DNA of 64,000 bases from NCBI GenBank assembly GCA_041394705.1, contig JAWKHS010000004.1, positions 434,001-498,000 on the forward strand, in the 5' to 3' direction. This DNA is from Vicinamibacterales bacterium (GTDB lineage: Bacteria > Acidobacteriota > Vicinamibacteria > Vicinamibacterales > UBA2999). Numbering within the stretch: position 1 is the first letter of the stretch; every line of letters begins with the position of its first letter. The notes beneath the pieces are model-generated. The model worked only from the letters and a program-made list of their open reading frames with translations, was not told the DNA's origin and did not search any database. The translations under genes and the position numbers were made by a program. This document shows, in pieces, positions 25,593-34,673 of this stretch.

Positions 25593-26733
25593 TCAGGCGT
25601 CTTCGTCGTCCGGCGAGGTCTGCCCGAGCGTGCCGCCCGCCTTGGCCATCAGGTACGACTTGATGAAGGCGTCCAGGTCGCCGTCGAGCACGCGGTGCAC
25701 GTCGCCCACCTGCAGCTTGGTCCGGTGGTCCTTGACCATCTGGTACGGCTGCAGGACGTAGCTCCGGATCTGGCTCCCGAAGGCGATCTCCTTCTTCGTG
25801 CCGCCGATCTGATCGAGCTTCGCCTGCTGCTCCTTCAACTTCGCGTCGTACAGGCGGGCGCGGAGGACCTTCATGGCCACGTCGCGGTTCTTGTGCTGCG
25901 ACCGCTCGTTCTGGCAGGAGACGACGATGCCGGTCGGCAGGTGCGTGATCCGCACGGCCGAATCCGTGACGTTCACATGCTGACCGCCGGCGCCGCTCGA
26001 TCGGTAGGTGTCGATGCGCAGATCCTTCTCGGGGATGTCGATCTCGACGTCGTCCTCGATCTCGGGCCACACATAGACGGAGGCGAACGCGGTGTGGCGC
26101 CGCGCCTGCTGATCGAACGGCGAGATGCGCACCAGGCGGTGGACGCCGGCCTCGGCCGACATGAGCCCGAACGCGTTGTCGCCCTCGAGCAAGAGCGTGG
26201 TGCTCTTGAGGCCGGCTTCCTCACCCGGCTGGTAGTCGATCAGCTCGCGGCGGAACCCGCGCTTCTCCGCCCACTTGAGGTACATGCGGAGGAGCATCTC
26301 CGCCCAGTCCTGCGAGTCCACGCCGCCGGCCCCCGGGTGGATGGTGACGATGGCCGCCGCCCCGTCGTGCTCGCCCGAGAGCATCTTCTTGGTCTCGGCC
26401 GCCTCGACCTGGTCTTCGAGCTCATCGAGACCCCTGGCCAGATCGGCGCCGACGTCTTCTCCCCCGCCCGCCCATTCCAGCAGGACGCCGAGGTCGTCCA
26501 CACGACGGGTCAGGGAGTCGCGCAGGTCGACGTCGTCGGCCAGCCGGCGACGGCGTTGCAGGGCCTTCTGGGCGTCCTGAGGGTTGTTCCAGAACCCGGG
26601 ATCGGCGATCCGGGCCTCGAGGGTGGCGAGTTCGTCGGTGGCTGTCGCCCGGTCAAAGATAGCTCCGCAGGTCGTTGGCCCGCTTCAGCAGATCCCCAGA
26701 GCGTCGAACCAGTTCGTCCAGTGCCTGCGCCAC
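25593..26733 (-). CDS. prfB: Peptide chain release factor 2 with programmed +1 frameshift
   Basis: RF2 recognises UGA and UAA stops. The gene starts at GTG 26733 (AAGGAG 7 bases upstream), reads 26 codons ending AND LRS YL, meets an in-frame TGA at 26655-26653 in the context CTT TGA C, and continues in the +1 frame from 26654 to the stop at 25593. The slippery CTT-TGA-C with an upstream GGAG (CGGAGCTATCTTTGAC) is the classic autoregulatory RF2 frameshift. The 379-residue product has the tripeptide SPF at 204-206 and GGQ at 249-251, the same numbering as in E. coli within one residue. Confidence 0.96.
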
Positions 26734-26753
26734 GCGATCGCTCCTTCACTCGG

Positions 26754-28286
26754 TCATCGGGCCGGCCGCGACGCCGCCAGCCAGGCCGCGGCGGCGAGCG
26801 TCAGCCCCAGTGACACCACGGCGACCGCGTCCCCGATTGTCGCATACAGGGTGCGCTCCTGGAGGAAGCGCACCTCCGCCGTGACCACGGCCTGCTCGAA
26901 CACCCGGGTCGTGACGACGGGGCGTCCGTACGGGTCCACGACGCCGGAGATGCCGGTGTTGGCCGCGCGCGCCAGGTAGCGCCCCTGCTCGATGGCGCGC
27001 ATGGAGGCGAGCGCGAAGTGCTGGTAGGGCGCCGAGCTGTCGCCGTACCAGGCGTCGTTGGTGATCGTCGTGAGCAGTTCCGACCCATTCATCACCGCCT
27101 GCCGGATGAGGTGCGGGTACACGACCTCGTAACAGATGGCGGTGCTGGCCATGTGTTCGCCGAGCGGCATCATCGTGACGCGCTCGCCCGGCGCGAAGTC
27201 GGACACGGCGTCCACCAGCGGGGAGACGAAGAACAGCAGGTGCCGGAGCGGGACGTACTCGCCGAACGGCACCAGCTGCATCTTGCGGTAGACGGCCGCG
27301 ACCGCGCCGGTCGGGTCGAGCACGAACGCCGAGTTGTAGTACCGGTCCGGTGTCCCCCGCTCGACCTCGTCGGTGCCGAACAGGAGGGGGACGCCCGTGT
27401 CGCGCACGAGCGCCCGCACGGACTCGGCGCGGACCGGATCCTCGTTGAACAGGTAGGGCGTGGACGACTCCGGCCACAGCACGGCCTGTGCCCCCTTCGC
27501 CACCGCCTCGCGCGTCAGGTCGGCGAAACGGCTCGCGATCTCGGGCCCAAGGGCGCGGTTCCACTTGTCCTGCTGGGAGATGTTCGGCTGGATCAGCCCC
27601 ACGACGAACGGCGAGCCGTCGCGCGTCAGCCGGCCGTCCGCGACGCGCGACGCGCCCCACGCCGACACCCCGGCCAGCAGCAGCACGGCGCCCGCGGCCG
27701 CGGTGAGGCGCGGCCGCCCCTCAGTCGTGAGCGCGGAGGCCACCAGCACGCCGAGGGTGGCGAGATAGCCCGACAGGCCATAGACGCCGACGAGGCTCGC
27801 CAGCTGGGCAATTGGCGTCAGTGTGACGACGGCGGCGCCGAGCGGCACCCATGGGAATCCCCCCAGGACGTGCCCGCGCGCGAATTCGGCAGCGACCCAG
27901 GCCGTCGGCGCCAGCACGAGGCCGCGCGCCCCTGCCCGCGCGACGAGCGCACCGATGAGGCCCCCGGCCAGGGCCGTGTAGGCCGACATGTAGAGTGCGA
28001 GCGCCAGCGCGCACAGCAGCGCCACGATCCCTGGCAGCCCGCCGAAGGTCTCGACGACGGCTCCCGTCCAGTAGATGGTTCCGCCGAAGTAGACGAGCCC
28101 GGTGACGGCACCGAGCGCTGCGCCGCGGCGGAAGGGCTGCCCGCGATACACGCCCGGACGGCCGCGCCAACCGGCCAGCGCCACGAACAGCGGGACCACG
28201 GCCACGAGCGCCACGACGGGGTGCCCGTAGCGTGGGAACGACAGCGCCAGGAGGGCGCCCGAAAGGAGAGCTAGCGCGTAATCCAG
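26754..28286 (-). CDS. lnt: Apolipoprotein N-acyltransferase
   Basis: Adds the third acyl chain to lipoproteins in the inner membrane. Several N-terminal transmembrane helices precede a nitrilase-fold domain carrying the triad Glu (LWPESSTPYLF), Lys (YRKMQLVPFGEYVP) and Cys (TAICYEVVYPH), with a last helix at the C terminus. The coding similarity begins immediately after the SPOR stop overlap, yet there is no ATG, GTG or TTG there. I place the start at CTG 28286 (510 residues, family-typical); the next GTG (28214) would remove the first helix. The start is therefore uncertain although the enzyme call is firm. Confidence 0.9.
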   Translation of the reverse strand: MDYALALLSGALLALSFPRYGHPVVALVAVVPLFVALAGWRGRPGVYRGQPFRRGAALGAVTGLVYFGGTIYWTGAVVETFGGLPGIVALLCALALALYMSAYTALAGGLIGALVARAGARGLVLAPTAWVAAEFARGHVLGGFPWVPLGAAVVTLTPIAQLASLVGVYGLSGYLATLGVLVASALTTEGRPRLTAAAGAVLLLAGVSAWGASRVADGRLTRDGSPFVVGLIQPNISQQDKWNRALGPEIASRFADLTREAVAKGAQAVLWPESSTPYLFNEDPVRAESVRALVRDTGVPLLFGTDEVERGTPDRYYNSAFVLDPTGAVAAVYRKMQLVPFGEYVPLRHLLFFVSPLVDAVSDFAPGERVTMMPLGEHMASTAICYEVVYPHLIRQAVMNGSELLTTITNDAWYGDSSAPYQHFALASMRAIEQGRYLARAANTGISGVVDPYGRPVVTTRVFEQAVVTAEVRFLQERTLYATIGDAVAVVSLGLTLAAAAWLAASRPAR

Positions 28287-28975
28287 GGCTGGAACCGCTC
28301 TTCGCGCTGCAGCTTCGACGCGACCGTCTCGGCTTCGGCCCGCGCCTTGTACTTGCCGACGCGCACGCGGAAGACGGTCGGCTGGCCGGCGAGCGGCGGC
28401 ATCAGGTAGGCGCTGTACCCCTTGCCCTTCAAACGGGTCGCGACCGCTTCGGCCTCGGCGCGCCCGCTGAGCGCCGCGACCTGGATGGCGAAGCCGTCGC
28501 CGCGGGGCTCGGCCAGCGCCGCGGGCAGCGGCGCGTCGGCCGCCGGGGCAGGAGGCGGTGCCGCGGCGCGCGTGCCCTGTCCGGCTGCCGGGGCCTGCGG
28601 TGCGGGCGTCGTGGCGGCCGGCTCCGGCGTGGGCCGGCTCGTCGCGGCGGCCGCGGCCGACGGCGGACGCGTGACCAGCGTCTCCGGCGCGGGCCCGTCG
28701 GCTTCGAGCCGCTCCTGATAGCCGAGCCCCGTCGCCTTGGTGGGACCACCGGTATCGGCGGGCGCCGGCGAGGCGGCCGTGGGATCCGTGTCTGCGTCGT
28801 CCAGCGTCGCCGCGGCGTCCGCGGTGACGGCCGTGGAATGCGCCTGTACCCCGCGCCCCACCAGCACGCCGCACAGGAAGATCACGACCGAGACGACCGT
28901 GACCGCCATGAAGAGGAAGACGAGCTGCTTGCCGCTCAACTGGATCTCGCGAACGCCGTCGTCGGACGAGGCCAT
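28271..28975 (-). CDS. SPOR-domain inner-membrane protein
   Basis: 234 residues from ATG 28975: a short cytosolic lead, one transmembrane helix (LVFLFMAVTVVSVVIFLCGV), a long Ala/Pro/Thr-rich periplasmic linker and a C-terminal SPOR domain (about 160-230: FAIQVAALSGRAEAEAVATR, FRVRVGKYKARAEAETVASK). SPOR domains bind glycan strands lacking stem peptides at division sites, so a role in cell division or wall remodelling is plausible. A GTG at 29014 would extend it by 13 residues. Its end overlaps the beginning of lnt. Confidence 0.88.
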   Translation of the reverse strand: MASSDDGVREIQLSGKQLVFLFMAVTVVSVVIFLCGVLVGRGVQAHSTAVTADAAATLDDADTDPTAASPAPADTGGPTKATGLGYQERLEADGPAPETLVTRPPSAAAAATSRPTPEPAATTPAPQAPAAGQGTRAAAPPPAPAADAPLPAALAEPRGDGFAIQVAALSGRAEAEAVATRLKGKGYSAYLMPPLAGQPTVFRVRVGKYKARAEAETVASKLQREERFQPWITR

Positions 28976-29006
28976 GGCAGTATGCGTGGGGATGACGTGG
29001 ATCGTA

Positions 29007-30611
29007 TCACGCACCGCCGGGCGCGCTCTTCGCGCGCGCGACCAGCTCCGCGGCCGCGGCGCTGTTCGGCTCGAGGACGAGCGCGCGTTCCGCCGCCCGT
29101 AGCGCCGCCGCGGGATCGTGCGCCCGCAGGTAGGCCTCGCCGAGGGCGAGGTGGGCGTCGGCGGATTCGTCGCTCCAGACGGCGATCTTCAGCGAGCCGA
29201 TCGCATCCTGGAGGAGACCCGAGCGCGCCTGCGCCCGGCCCAGCAGGAGCAGCGCATCGGCGTCGTACGGCGTCAGGTAGAGCGCGCGCTGGAGTTCCCG
29301 AATCGCCTCGGGGTCGCGTCCGGCCTCGTAGGCCCTGCGGGCCGCGCCGAGGTGGAACGCCGCCTGCGCGCGCTGGTCCCTGTCGACGTCGGCGCTGATG
29401 GCCGACTCGAGGACGGCCGACGACGGTCCGTCGGGGTCCGGCAGCCGCTCGAGGCCGCGCGGCACGAGGTCGCCCGGCGCCGCGGTTTCCCAGCGCTCGG
29501 CGAGCCGCCGGGCCAGCTCACGCTCCCGGTCGGCCTCCGCCTTCGCGCCGGTCGTGGCCAGGGCTGCCGCCAGCACGAAATGCGCGTCGCCGTCAGCGGG
29601 GTTCCGTCGGACGGCCTCCCTCAGCCAGTAGGCGGCCGCCAGCGGGTCCTTGTCCAGCCAGTAGGCGTACCCGAGGTTGAAGCAGGCATCGGCGCTCGCG
29701 GGCGCCCGGTCGGCCGCCTGGTTGAAGAAATACGTCGCCCGCCCGGACTGCGGCGTCCCACCGCGGCGGATCTGGATGACGCCGAGGAATGACGGCACGA
29801 GGGCATCCGTGGACGGCGCCGTCAGGGACGAGAGCAGCTCGAACGCCTCGTCGTAGCGGCGCAGCTGGACCAGCGACGAGGCGGCGCGCACCCGCCAGCG
29901 GGGCGTGCGCCCGCCCGGGACGCTCCCGCCATCGACGCCGCCCGCCGTGGCCAACGCCGCGACGTGGGCCCCGCGCGTCGTCTGGGCGTCCCAGAGGGCT
30001 TCGCGCGCCGCCGAATACGTCGGCGCTTCTTCGAGCGCCTGGCGCAGGAGCCGCTCGCGCGCCGGCGACGCCGACGCGACCAGCCCCCGCACGTACCGCT
30101 CGAAGGCGGTCACGGGCAGCGCCCGCCGCGCCGGTGTCGTGGTGACCTCGGGGCCGACCACCGTGCCAGCGATGCGCTCGAAGGCGTCGAGCAGAGCGGT
30201 GGCTGGCGTCGTGACGGGCGCCAGGTCCGTCAGCGACGCCGCGGCGACGTCCAGGACGCGGGGCGTCATCGTCACCTCGCCGTCCCGCTCCGACACCTCA
30301 CCGAACACCGCGCGCGTCGCGCCCACGAGCGCCGCGACCTTGATGAGCGTGGCCCGCGTCAACATGGCGCCCGGCGGCAGCTGCAGCCGTTCCAGCACGG
30401 CGATGCGGGCATTTCGGTCCACGACCGCCACCCCGCGCGCGAACAGCGCGTCGGTGACGCCCACCGCCGTGCCTTCGCTGAGCCAGCCCGTCCGCGCATC
30501 GAACCGGTCGAGCTCGAAGGGCACGACGAGGACGATGTCGGCGAGGCCCTGCCCCATCGCCTGGACGGCGAGCAGCAGCGCAGGGACCACGGCGGGCGTC
30601 AGGCGCCTCAT
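29007..30611 (-). CDS. Secreted TPR-repeat protein
   Basis: 534 residues from ATG 30611, which overlaps the upstream stop as ATGA. The N terminus is an export signal (LTPAVVPALLLAVQAMG). A domain at about 25-170 (IVLVVPFELDRFDARTGWLS, ARIAVLERLQLPPGAMLTRA) resembles the CsgG/FlgO-like nucleotide-fold domains found before TPRs. The rest is several TPR units (for example ACFNLGYAYWLDKDPLAAAY, AHFVLAAALATTGAKAEADR, ADAHLALGEAYLRAHDPAAA). Likely a periplasmic scaffold; the partner is unknown. Confidence 0.82.
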   Translation of the reverse strand: MRRLTPAVVPALLLAVQAMGQGLADIVLVVPFELDRFDARTGWLSEGTAVGVTDALFARGVAVVDRNARIAVLERLQLPPGAMLTRATLIKVAALVGATRAVFGEVSERDGEVTMTPRVLDVAAASLTDLAPVTTPATALLDAFERIAGTVVGPEVTTTPARRALPVTAFERYVRGLVASASPARERLLRQALEEAPTYSAAREALWDAQTTRGAHVAALATAGGVDGGSVPGGRTPRWRVRAASSLVQLRRYDEAFELLSSLTAPSTDALVPSFLGVIQIRRGGTPQSGRATYFFNQAADRAPASADACFNLGYAYWLDKDPLAAAYWLREAVRRNPADGDAHFVLAAALATTGAKAEADRERELARRLAERWETAAPGDLVPRGLERLPDPDGPSSAVLESAISADVDRDQRAQAAFHLGAARRAYEAGRDPEAIRELQRALYLTPYDADALLLLGRAQARSGLLQDAIGSLKIAVWSDESADAHLALGEAYLRAHDPAAALRAAERALVLEPNSAAAAELVARAKSAPGGA

Positions 30612-31198
30612 GCGGGTTCGCTCTTTGTCGTGGACGCCAGCGTCAGGGTCAGCGTGCAGTGCCCGGCGCCCTGGGCCTGGCAGTTCGAGAGGCTGACGTC
30701 GGCGTCCAGGCCGTGCAGCGCGAAGTACTTCCCAAGGGCGCCGGCGAAATAGGCGCACGTCGGCCAGGGCCACGGCTCCCGGAGCGTACAGAACACCGAA
30801 TGGGTCAGCGTGACGACGCCGTCGCCGCGGTGGCTGCGCACCTTGACGTCGAGCGGCTGGAACGCCGCCCGGAGGAGCCCGCGCGACCGCCGCAGCACGA
30901 CACGCGCCCGCAGCCGCCGTGGCAGCCAGCCGAGCAGACGGCCGCCGGTCCGCTCGTGCGCGTGATGCCACTCGGCCGACAGTTCCCCGGCCGTCCGCAT
31001 CACTGCAGTGTAGGACGTCTCGCCCTCCCGGCGCAGGAAGCTCAGCACCGCCCCGAGGGGCGCCAGCCCGCTCCGGCCGTCCTTCAGCCCCATCGGCGTG
31101 AGCCAGTGCTCGTAGTACTCGAGCCGCGCCGGCAGCACCTCGCCGATGCTCTGATGGAGGCTCACGACGAGCAGCCGCCCGATCCCGTCACCCGTCAT
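30608..31198 (-). CDS. V4R-like (4-vinyl reductase fold) protein
   Basis: 196 residues from ATG 31198. It begins LLVVSLHQSIGEVLPARLEY, and the C-terminal third ends with a Cys-X-X-X-Gly-X-X-Cys type element in SNCQAQGAGHCTLTLTL, as in V4R and related small-molecule or metal-sensing domains. The central region contains an amphipathic helical pair with many arginines. Function is unknown. It is cotranscribed with the TPR-repeat gene (4-base overlap) and divergent from mobA, with only 37 bases between the two starts. Confidence 0.5.
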   Translation of the reverse strand: MTGDGIGRLLVVSLHQSIGEVLPARLEYYEHWLTPMGLKDGRSGLAPLGAVLSFLRREGETSYTAVMRTAGELSAEWHHAHERTGGRLLGWLPRRLRARVVLRRSRGLLRAAFQPLDVKVRSHRGDGVVTLTHSVFCTLREPWPWPTCAYFAGALGKYFALHGLDADVSLSNCQAQGAGHCTLTLTLASTTKSEPA

Positions 31199-31235
31199 GC
31201 CGGCCCCCGCGTGGTCTGCTACCGTACGGGTCGGG

Positions 31236-31832
31236 ATGACGACGTGGTCCGCGGCCGTGCTCGTTGGAGGACGCGCCCGGCGCCTGGGTGGTCGCGCCAA
31301 GCCCCTGCTCGACGTCGGCGGGCGGACCGTCGTGGAGCGCCAGGCGGCGGCCGTGACCGCGCTCGGCGGGACGGTCACGCTCGTGGCCGCGCAGGACGCC
31401 GCGCCGGCGGACTGGCCGTACCCCGTCGTGCGCGACCTGATGGCGGGCGGCGCGCTGGCGGGCCTGCACGCGGCCCTCACGCACGCGGCGACGCCCTACG
31501 TGCTCGTCCTCGCCGGGGATCTGCCCTTCCTCACCGTCCCCTTCCTGGCGGCCCTCCTCGAGCGGCGCCACGCCGCCGAGGCCGTCGTGCCCCGGCCGGC
31601 GGGCCGCTGGCAGCCGCTGTGCGCCGTCTACCAGCGCACGGTCGCGGGGAAGGCGCAGGCGCGGCTCGCGCGCGGTCTGTGGCGCGTCACCGACCTGCTG
31701 GACGACCTGCGCGTCGAGGCCGTGGACGACGTGGCGCTGGCCCCGTTCGACCCGCACGGCCGCCTGCTGTTGAACGTGAATACCCCCGACGACTACCAGC
31801 GCGCTGTCCTGCACGCCGTCCAGGAATCGTGA
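31236..31832 (+). CDS. mobA: Molybdenum cofactor guanylyltransferase
   Basis: 198 residues from ATG 31236. It shows the nucleotidyltransferase signature AAVLVGGRARRLGGRAKPLL (G-rich loop with the Lys), AGDLPFLTVPFLAALL for metal binding, and a terminal NVNTPDDYQRA, matching MobA/MobA-like NTP transferases that attach GMP to molybdopterin. The usual LxGG xSxRxGxDK loop is slightly degenerate (RARRLGGRAK). No other moa/mob gene is nearby, so activity on another cofactor is possible. Confidence 0.82.
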   Translation: MTTWSAAVLVGGRARRLGGRAKPLLDVGGRTVVERQAAAVTALGGTVTLVAAQDAAPADWPYPVVRDLMAGGALAGLHAALTHAATPYVLVLAGDLPFLTVPFLAALLERRHAAEAVVPRPAGRWQPLCAVYQRTVAGKAQARLARGLWRVTDLLDDLRVEAVDDVALAPFDPHGRLLLNVNTPDDYQRAVLHAVQES

Positions 31833-31948
31833 CCCGTCGCCCACGCGGGCGGGAGCGTAGCGCAGGCGCCGCGGGGCTGTCCAACACGGCGCCTGGACCG
31901 CGAGTGGCGCCGCGGCGGGCGGACCCGCGTTAGGATCTGCTGACGCCG

Positions 31949-33967
31949 ATGATGCTCCCCGTGTATGACCGCCTGCGCGCCGCCATCGCCGCGGCGCTCG
32001 CGACCCGCTACGACGTTCAGCGCGACGCGGCCACCATCCCTCTCGACGCCACCCCGAACCGTGCGTTCGGCGACATCGGCTCTCCCATCGCCTTCGAGCT
32101 CGCCCGCCAGCTGAAGACGGCTCCGCGGGCCATCGCGCAGGCCTTGGCCGAGAGCCTCGGCGCGCTCGAGGGCGTCGCCTCGATCAGCGCGGCCCCGAAC
32201 GGCTACCTGAACCTGTTTCTCGACCGCCCGGCGTTCCTGCGCGCGCGGCTGGCCGGGGAGCTGCCCCCGGCACCGGACGCCCGCGGCAAGACGGCCGTCG
32301 AGCACACGGCGATCAACCCGAACAAGGCGGCCCACATCGGGCACCTCCGCAATGCGTGCCTTGGCGACACCCTGGTGCGCGCGCTCCGCTACCGGGGCAC
32401 GGCGGTCGAGGTGCAGAACTACATCGACGACACCGGCGTGCAGGTGGCCGACGTCGTCGTCGGGCTGCGGCATCTCGAGGGCCTCGACCTCGACGGCGTC
32501 CGGCGCGTGGCCGACAGCACCCGGTTCGACCACTACTGCTGGGATCTGTACGCGCGGGTGACCGAGTGGTACGAGGGCGACCCGGCGCGCCTGACGCTGC
32601 GGGCCGCGGCGCTCCACGACATCGAACACGGGGCCAATCCCGCGGCCGCGATCGGGGCCTTCGTGGCCGAGCGGATCGTCCGGACCCATCTCGTGACGAT
32701 GGGCCGCCTGGGCATCGACTACGACCTCCTCACGTGGGAGGGCGACATCCTGCGCCTCCAGTTCTGGGCGCGCGCCTTCGAGTTGCTGAAGGCCAGCGGC
32801 GCCGTCTTCCTGCAGAACGAGGGGAAGCTCGCCGGCTGCTGGGTCATGCGGATCGACGAGGACGGCGACGGCTCCGCCGACGCCGCGCCGGCCGAGACGC
32901 CGGCCGGCGACGAGGAGGAGCCGCGGGAGAAGGTGATCGTCAGGTCCAACGGCACGGTCACCTATGTCGGCAAGGACATGGCGCTGCAGTTCTGGAAGCT
33001 CGGCGTCCTGGGCCGCGACTTCCGCTACCGCCAGTTCGCCACCCGGCTCGACGGCGCGCCCCTGTGGGCCACGACGAGCGACGAAGCCGACGCCGTCGGG
33101 GCGCATCCGGCCTTCGGGGCGGCGAGCGCGACCGTGAACGTGATCGACGTACGGCAGTCCTACCTGCAGCAGCTCCTCAAGCAGGCCCTGGCCGTCGCGG
33201 GGCACCCCGAGGCCGCGCGGCTGCACACCCACTTCGCCTACGAGATGGTCGCGCTCTCGCACGCGACGGCGCGGGAGCTGGGGTTCGGCCCTGCCGAGGG
33301 TTCCGAGGAGGCGGCCAAGCCATTCGTCGAGGTCTCGGGCCGGAAGGGCCTCGGCGTCAAGGCCGACGACCTCCTCGACCGCATCATCGAGAAGGCGCTC
33401 GGCGAGGTCATCCGGCGGAACCCCGATCTGCCCGCGGCCGACGCGCGGCGTACGGCGGAGCGCATTGGCGTGGCCGCCGTCCGCTATTTCATGGTCAAGT
33501 ACTCGCGGACGAAGGTCATCGCGTTCGACATCGACGAAGCCCTCAGCTTCGAAGGCGAGAGCGGCCCCTACCTGCAGTACGCGGTCGTCCGCGCGAACAA
33601 CATCTTCCAGAAGCTCCGGGAGCGGGAGGGCCTCGGCGACGACGACGTGGCCCGCGCCGTGGCCGAACTGCCGCCAACCGCGCTCATCGGCGACGACGGC
33701 GCCGATCGCCTCTGGTCGCTGGTCCTCGATGCGGCACGTCTCGACGACGTGGTGGAACAAGCCGTCCGCACGCTCGAGTTGGCGGTGCTCGCGAAATACG
33801 CGTTCGGCCTGGCCCAGGCCTTCAACGCCGTCTACCACGCCCTGCCGATTCTCAACGAGGAGCGGCGCGACGTGCGGCTCTGGCGGGCCGCGGCGCTCGG
33901 GTACGTCCGGCGGCAGATGACGGCGGCCCTCGCCACGATGGGCATCGACGTTCCGGCCCGCATGTGA
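31949..33967 (+). CDS. argS: Arginyl-tRNA synthetase
   Basis: 672 residues, longer than the 560-590 common in bacteria. The N-terminal additional domain (residues 1-100) is followed by the HIGH motif in NPNKAAHIGHLRNACLGD, then the catalytic core, with an acidic Asp/Glu/Ala insert DGDGSADAAPAETPAGDEEE near 310-330 that accounts for part of the extra length. The KMSKS-equivalent is GRKGLGVKADDLLD. A C-terminal DALR anticodon-binding domain ends at MGIDVPARM. Two consecutive ATGs (31949, 31952) are available; TAGGAT at 31931 could be a -10. Confidence 0.94.
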   Translation: MMLPVYDRLRAAIAAALATRYDVQRDAATIPLDATPNRAFGDIGSPIAFELARQLKTAPRAIAQALAESLGALEGVASISAAPNGYLNLFLDRPAFLRARLAGELPPAPDARGKTAVEHTAINPNKAAHIGHLRNACLGDTLVRALRYRGTAVEVQNYIDDTGVQVADVVVGLRHLEGLDLDGVRRVADSTRFDHYCWDLYARVTEWYEGDPARLTLRAAALHDIEHGANPAAAIGAFVAERIVRTHLVTMGRLGIDYDLLTWEGDILRLQFWARAFELLKASGAVFLQNEGKLAGCWVMRIDEDGDGSADAAPAETPAGDEEEPREKVIVRSNGTVTYVGKDMALQFWKLGVLGRDFRYRQFATRLDGAPLWATTSDEADAVGAHPAFGAASATVNVIDVRQSYLQQLLKQALAVAGHPEAARLHTHFAYEMVALSHATARELGFGPAEGSEEAAKPFVEVSGRKGLGVKADDLLDRIIEKALGEVIRRNPDLPAADARRTAERIGVAAVRYFMVKYSRTKVIAFDIDEALSFEGESGPYLQYAVVRANNIFQKLREREGLGDDDVARAVAELPPTALIGDDGADRLWSLVLDAARLDDVVEQAVRTLELAVLAKYAFGLAQAFNAVYHALPILNEERRDVRLWRAAALGYVRRQMTAALATMGIDVPARM

Positions 33968-33981
33968 ATTAGACTCGCCTC

Positions 33982-34671
33982 ATGCCCACCATCGCGATCA
34001 CGCCGTGCCGGCAGATGTCCGACTACCTGGAGTCGGTGCGCCGCACCGGCGCGACGCCCGTCGAGGTGTCGCTCACCGACGCGCCGGCCGACATCGTGGC
34101 GCGCGTGGATGGCCTCCTGCTCACGGGCGGCGAGGACATCGATCCCGCCCTCTACGGGGCGGCCGCGCAGGCGTCGCACGTCCCGGCCGATCCCGGGCGC
34201 GATGCCTTCGAGGTGGCGCTGGTCGAGGCCGCGATGGCGCGCGGGCTGCCCCTCTTCGCGATCTGCCGTGGCATGCAGGTGCTGAACGTCGCCCTCGGCG
34301 GTGACCTCGTGCAGGACATCCCCACGGAGGTGAACGGCGCCGTCCACCACGATGTCCGGGAGCCCCGGTATGCCCTGGCCCACGAGGTGTGGGCGACGCA
34401 GGGCTCGCTCTTCGCGACGCTGATGCGCGACAAGCTGGTGGATGGCGAGAGCTGCCAGGTGAACAGCCGCCACCACCAGGCCGTGCGGCACCCAGGCCGC
34501 TCGCTGGAGGTGGTCGCGACGGCGCCCGACGGCGTGATCGAGGCGGTCCAGGGGCCGGGGCCCTTCTGCCTGGGCGTGCAGTGGCATCCGGAGAACTTCT
34601 GGCGAACGGGCGAGTTCCGCCCGCTCTTCGAGGGTTTCGTCGAGGCCTGCCGCAAAACCCGCCAGGGCTGA
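33982..34671 (+). CDS. Class I glutamine amidotransferase-like gamma-glutamyl hydrolase
   Basis: 229 residues of the peptidase C26/PuuD group, which hydrolyse gamma-glutamyl bonds. The Cys nucleophile lies in FAICRGMQVLNVALGG, and the His-Glu pair in CLGVQWHPENFW; GLLLTGGEDIDPALYG is the family's oxyanion region. The ATG is 14 bases after argS, and TAGACT (33970-33975) sits 6 bases before the ATG, a possible own -10. Convergent with the methyltransferase, 2 bases apart. Substrate (gamma-glutamyl-GABA or other) is not decidable. Confidence 0.88.
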   Translation: MPTIAITPCRQMSDYLESVRRTGATPVEVSLTDAPADIVARVDGLLLTGGEDIDPALYGAAAQASHVPADPGRDAFEVALVEAAMARGLPLFAICRGMQVLNVALGGDLVQDIPTEVNGAVHHDVREPRYALAHEVWATQGSLFATLMRDKLVDGESCQVNSRHHQAVRHPGRSLEVVATAPDGVIEAVQGPGPFCLGVQWHPENFWRTGEFRPLFEGFVEACRKTRQG

Positions 34672-34673
34672 CC

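Noticed and set aside
26653..26655. In-frame TGA in prfB as selenocysteine or as a pseudogene stop
   Set aside because: The CTTTGAC context, upstream GGAG and +1 continuation match the known RF2 autoregulatory shift.
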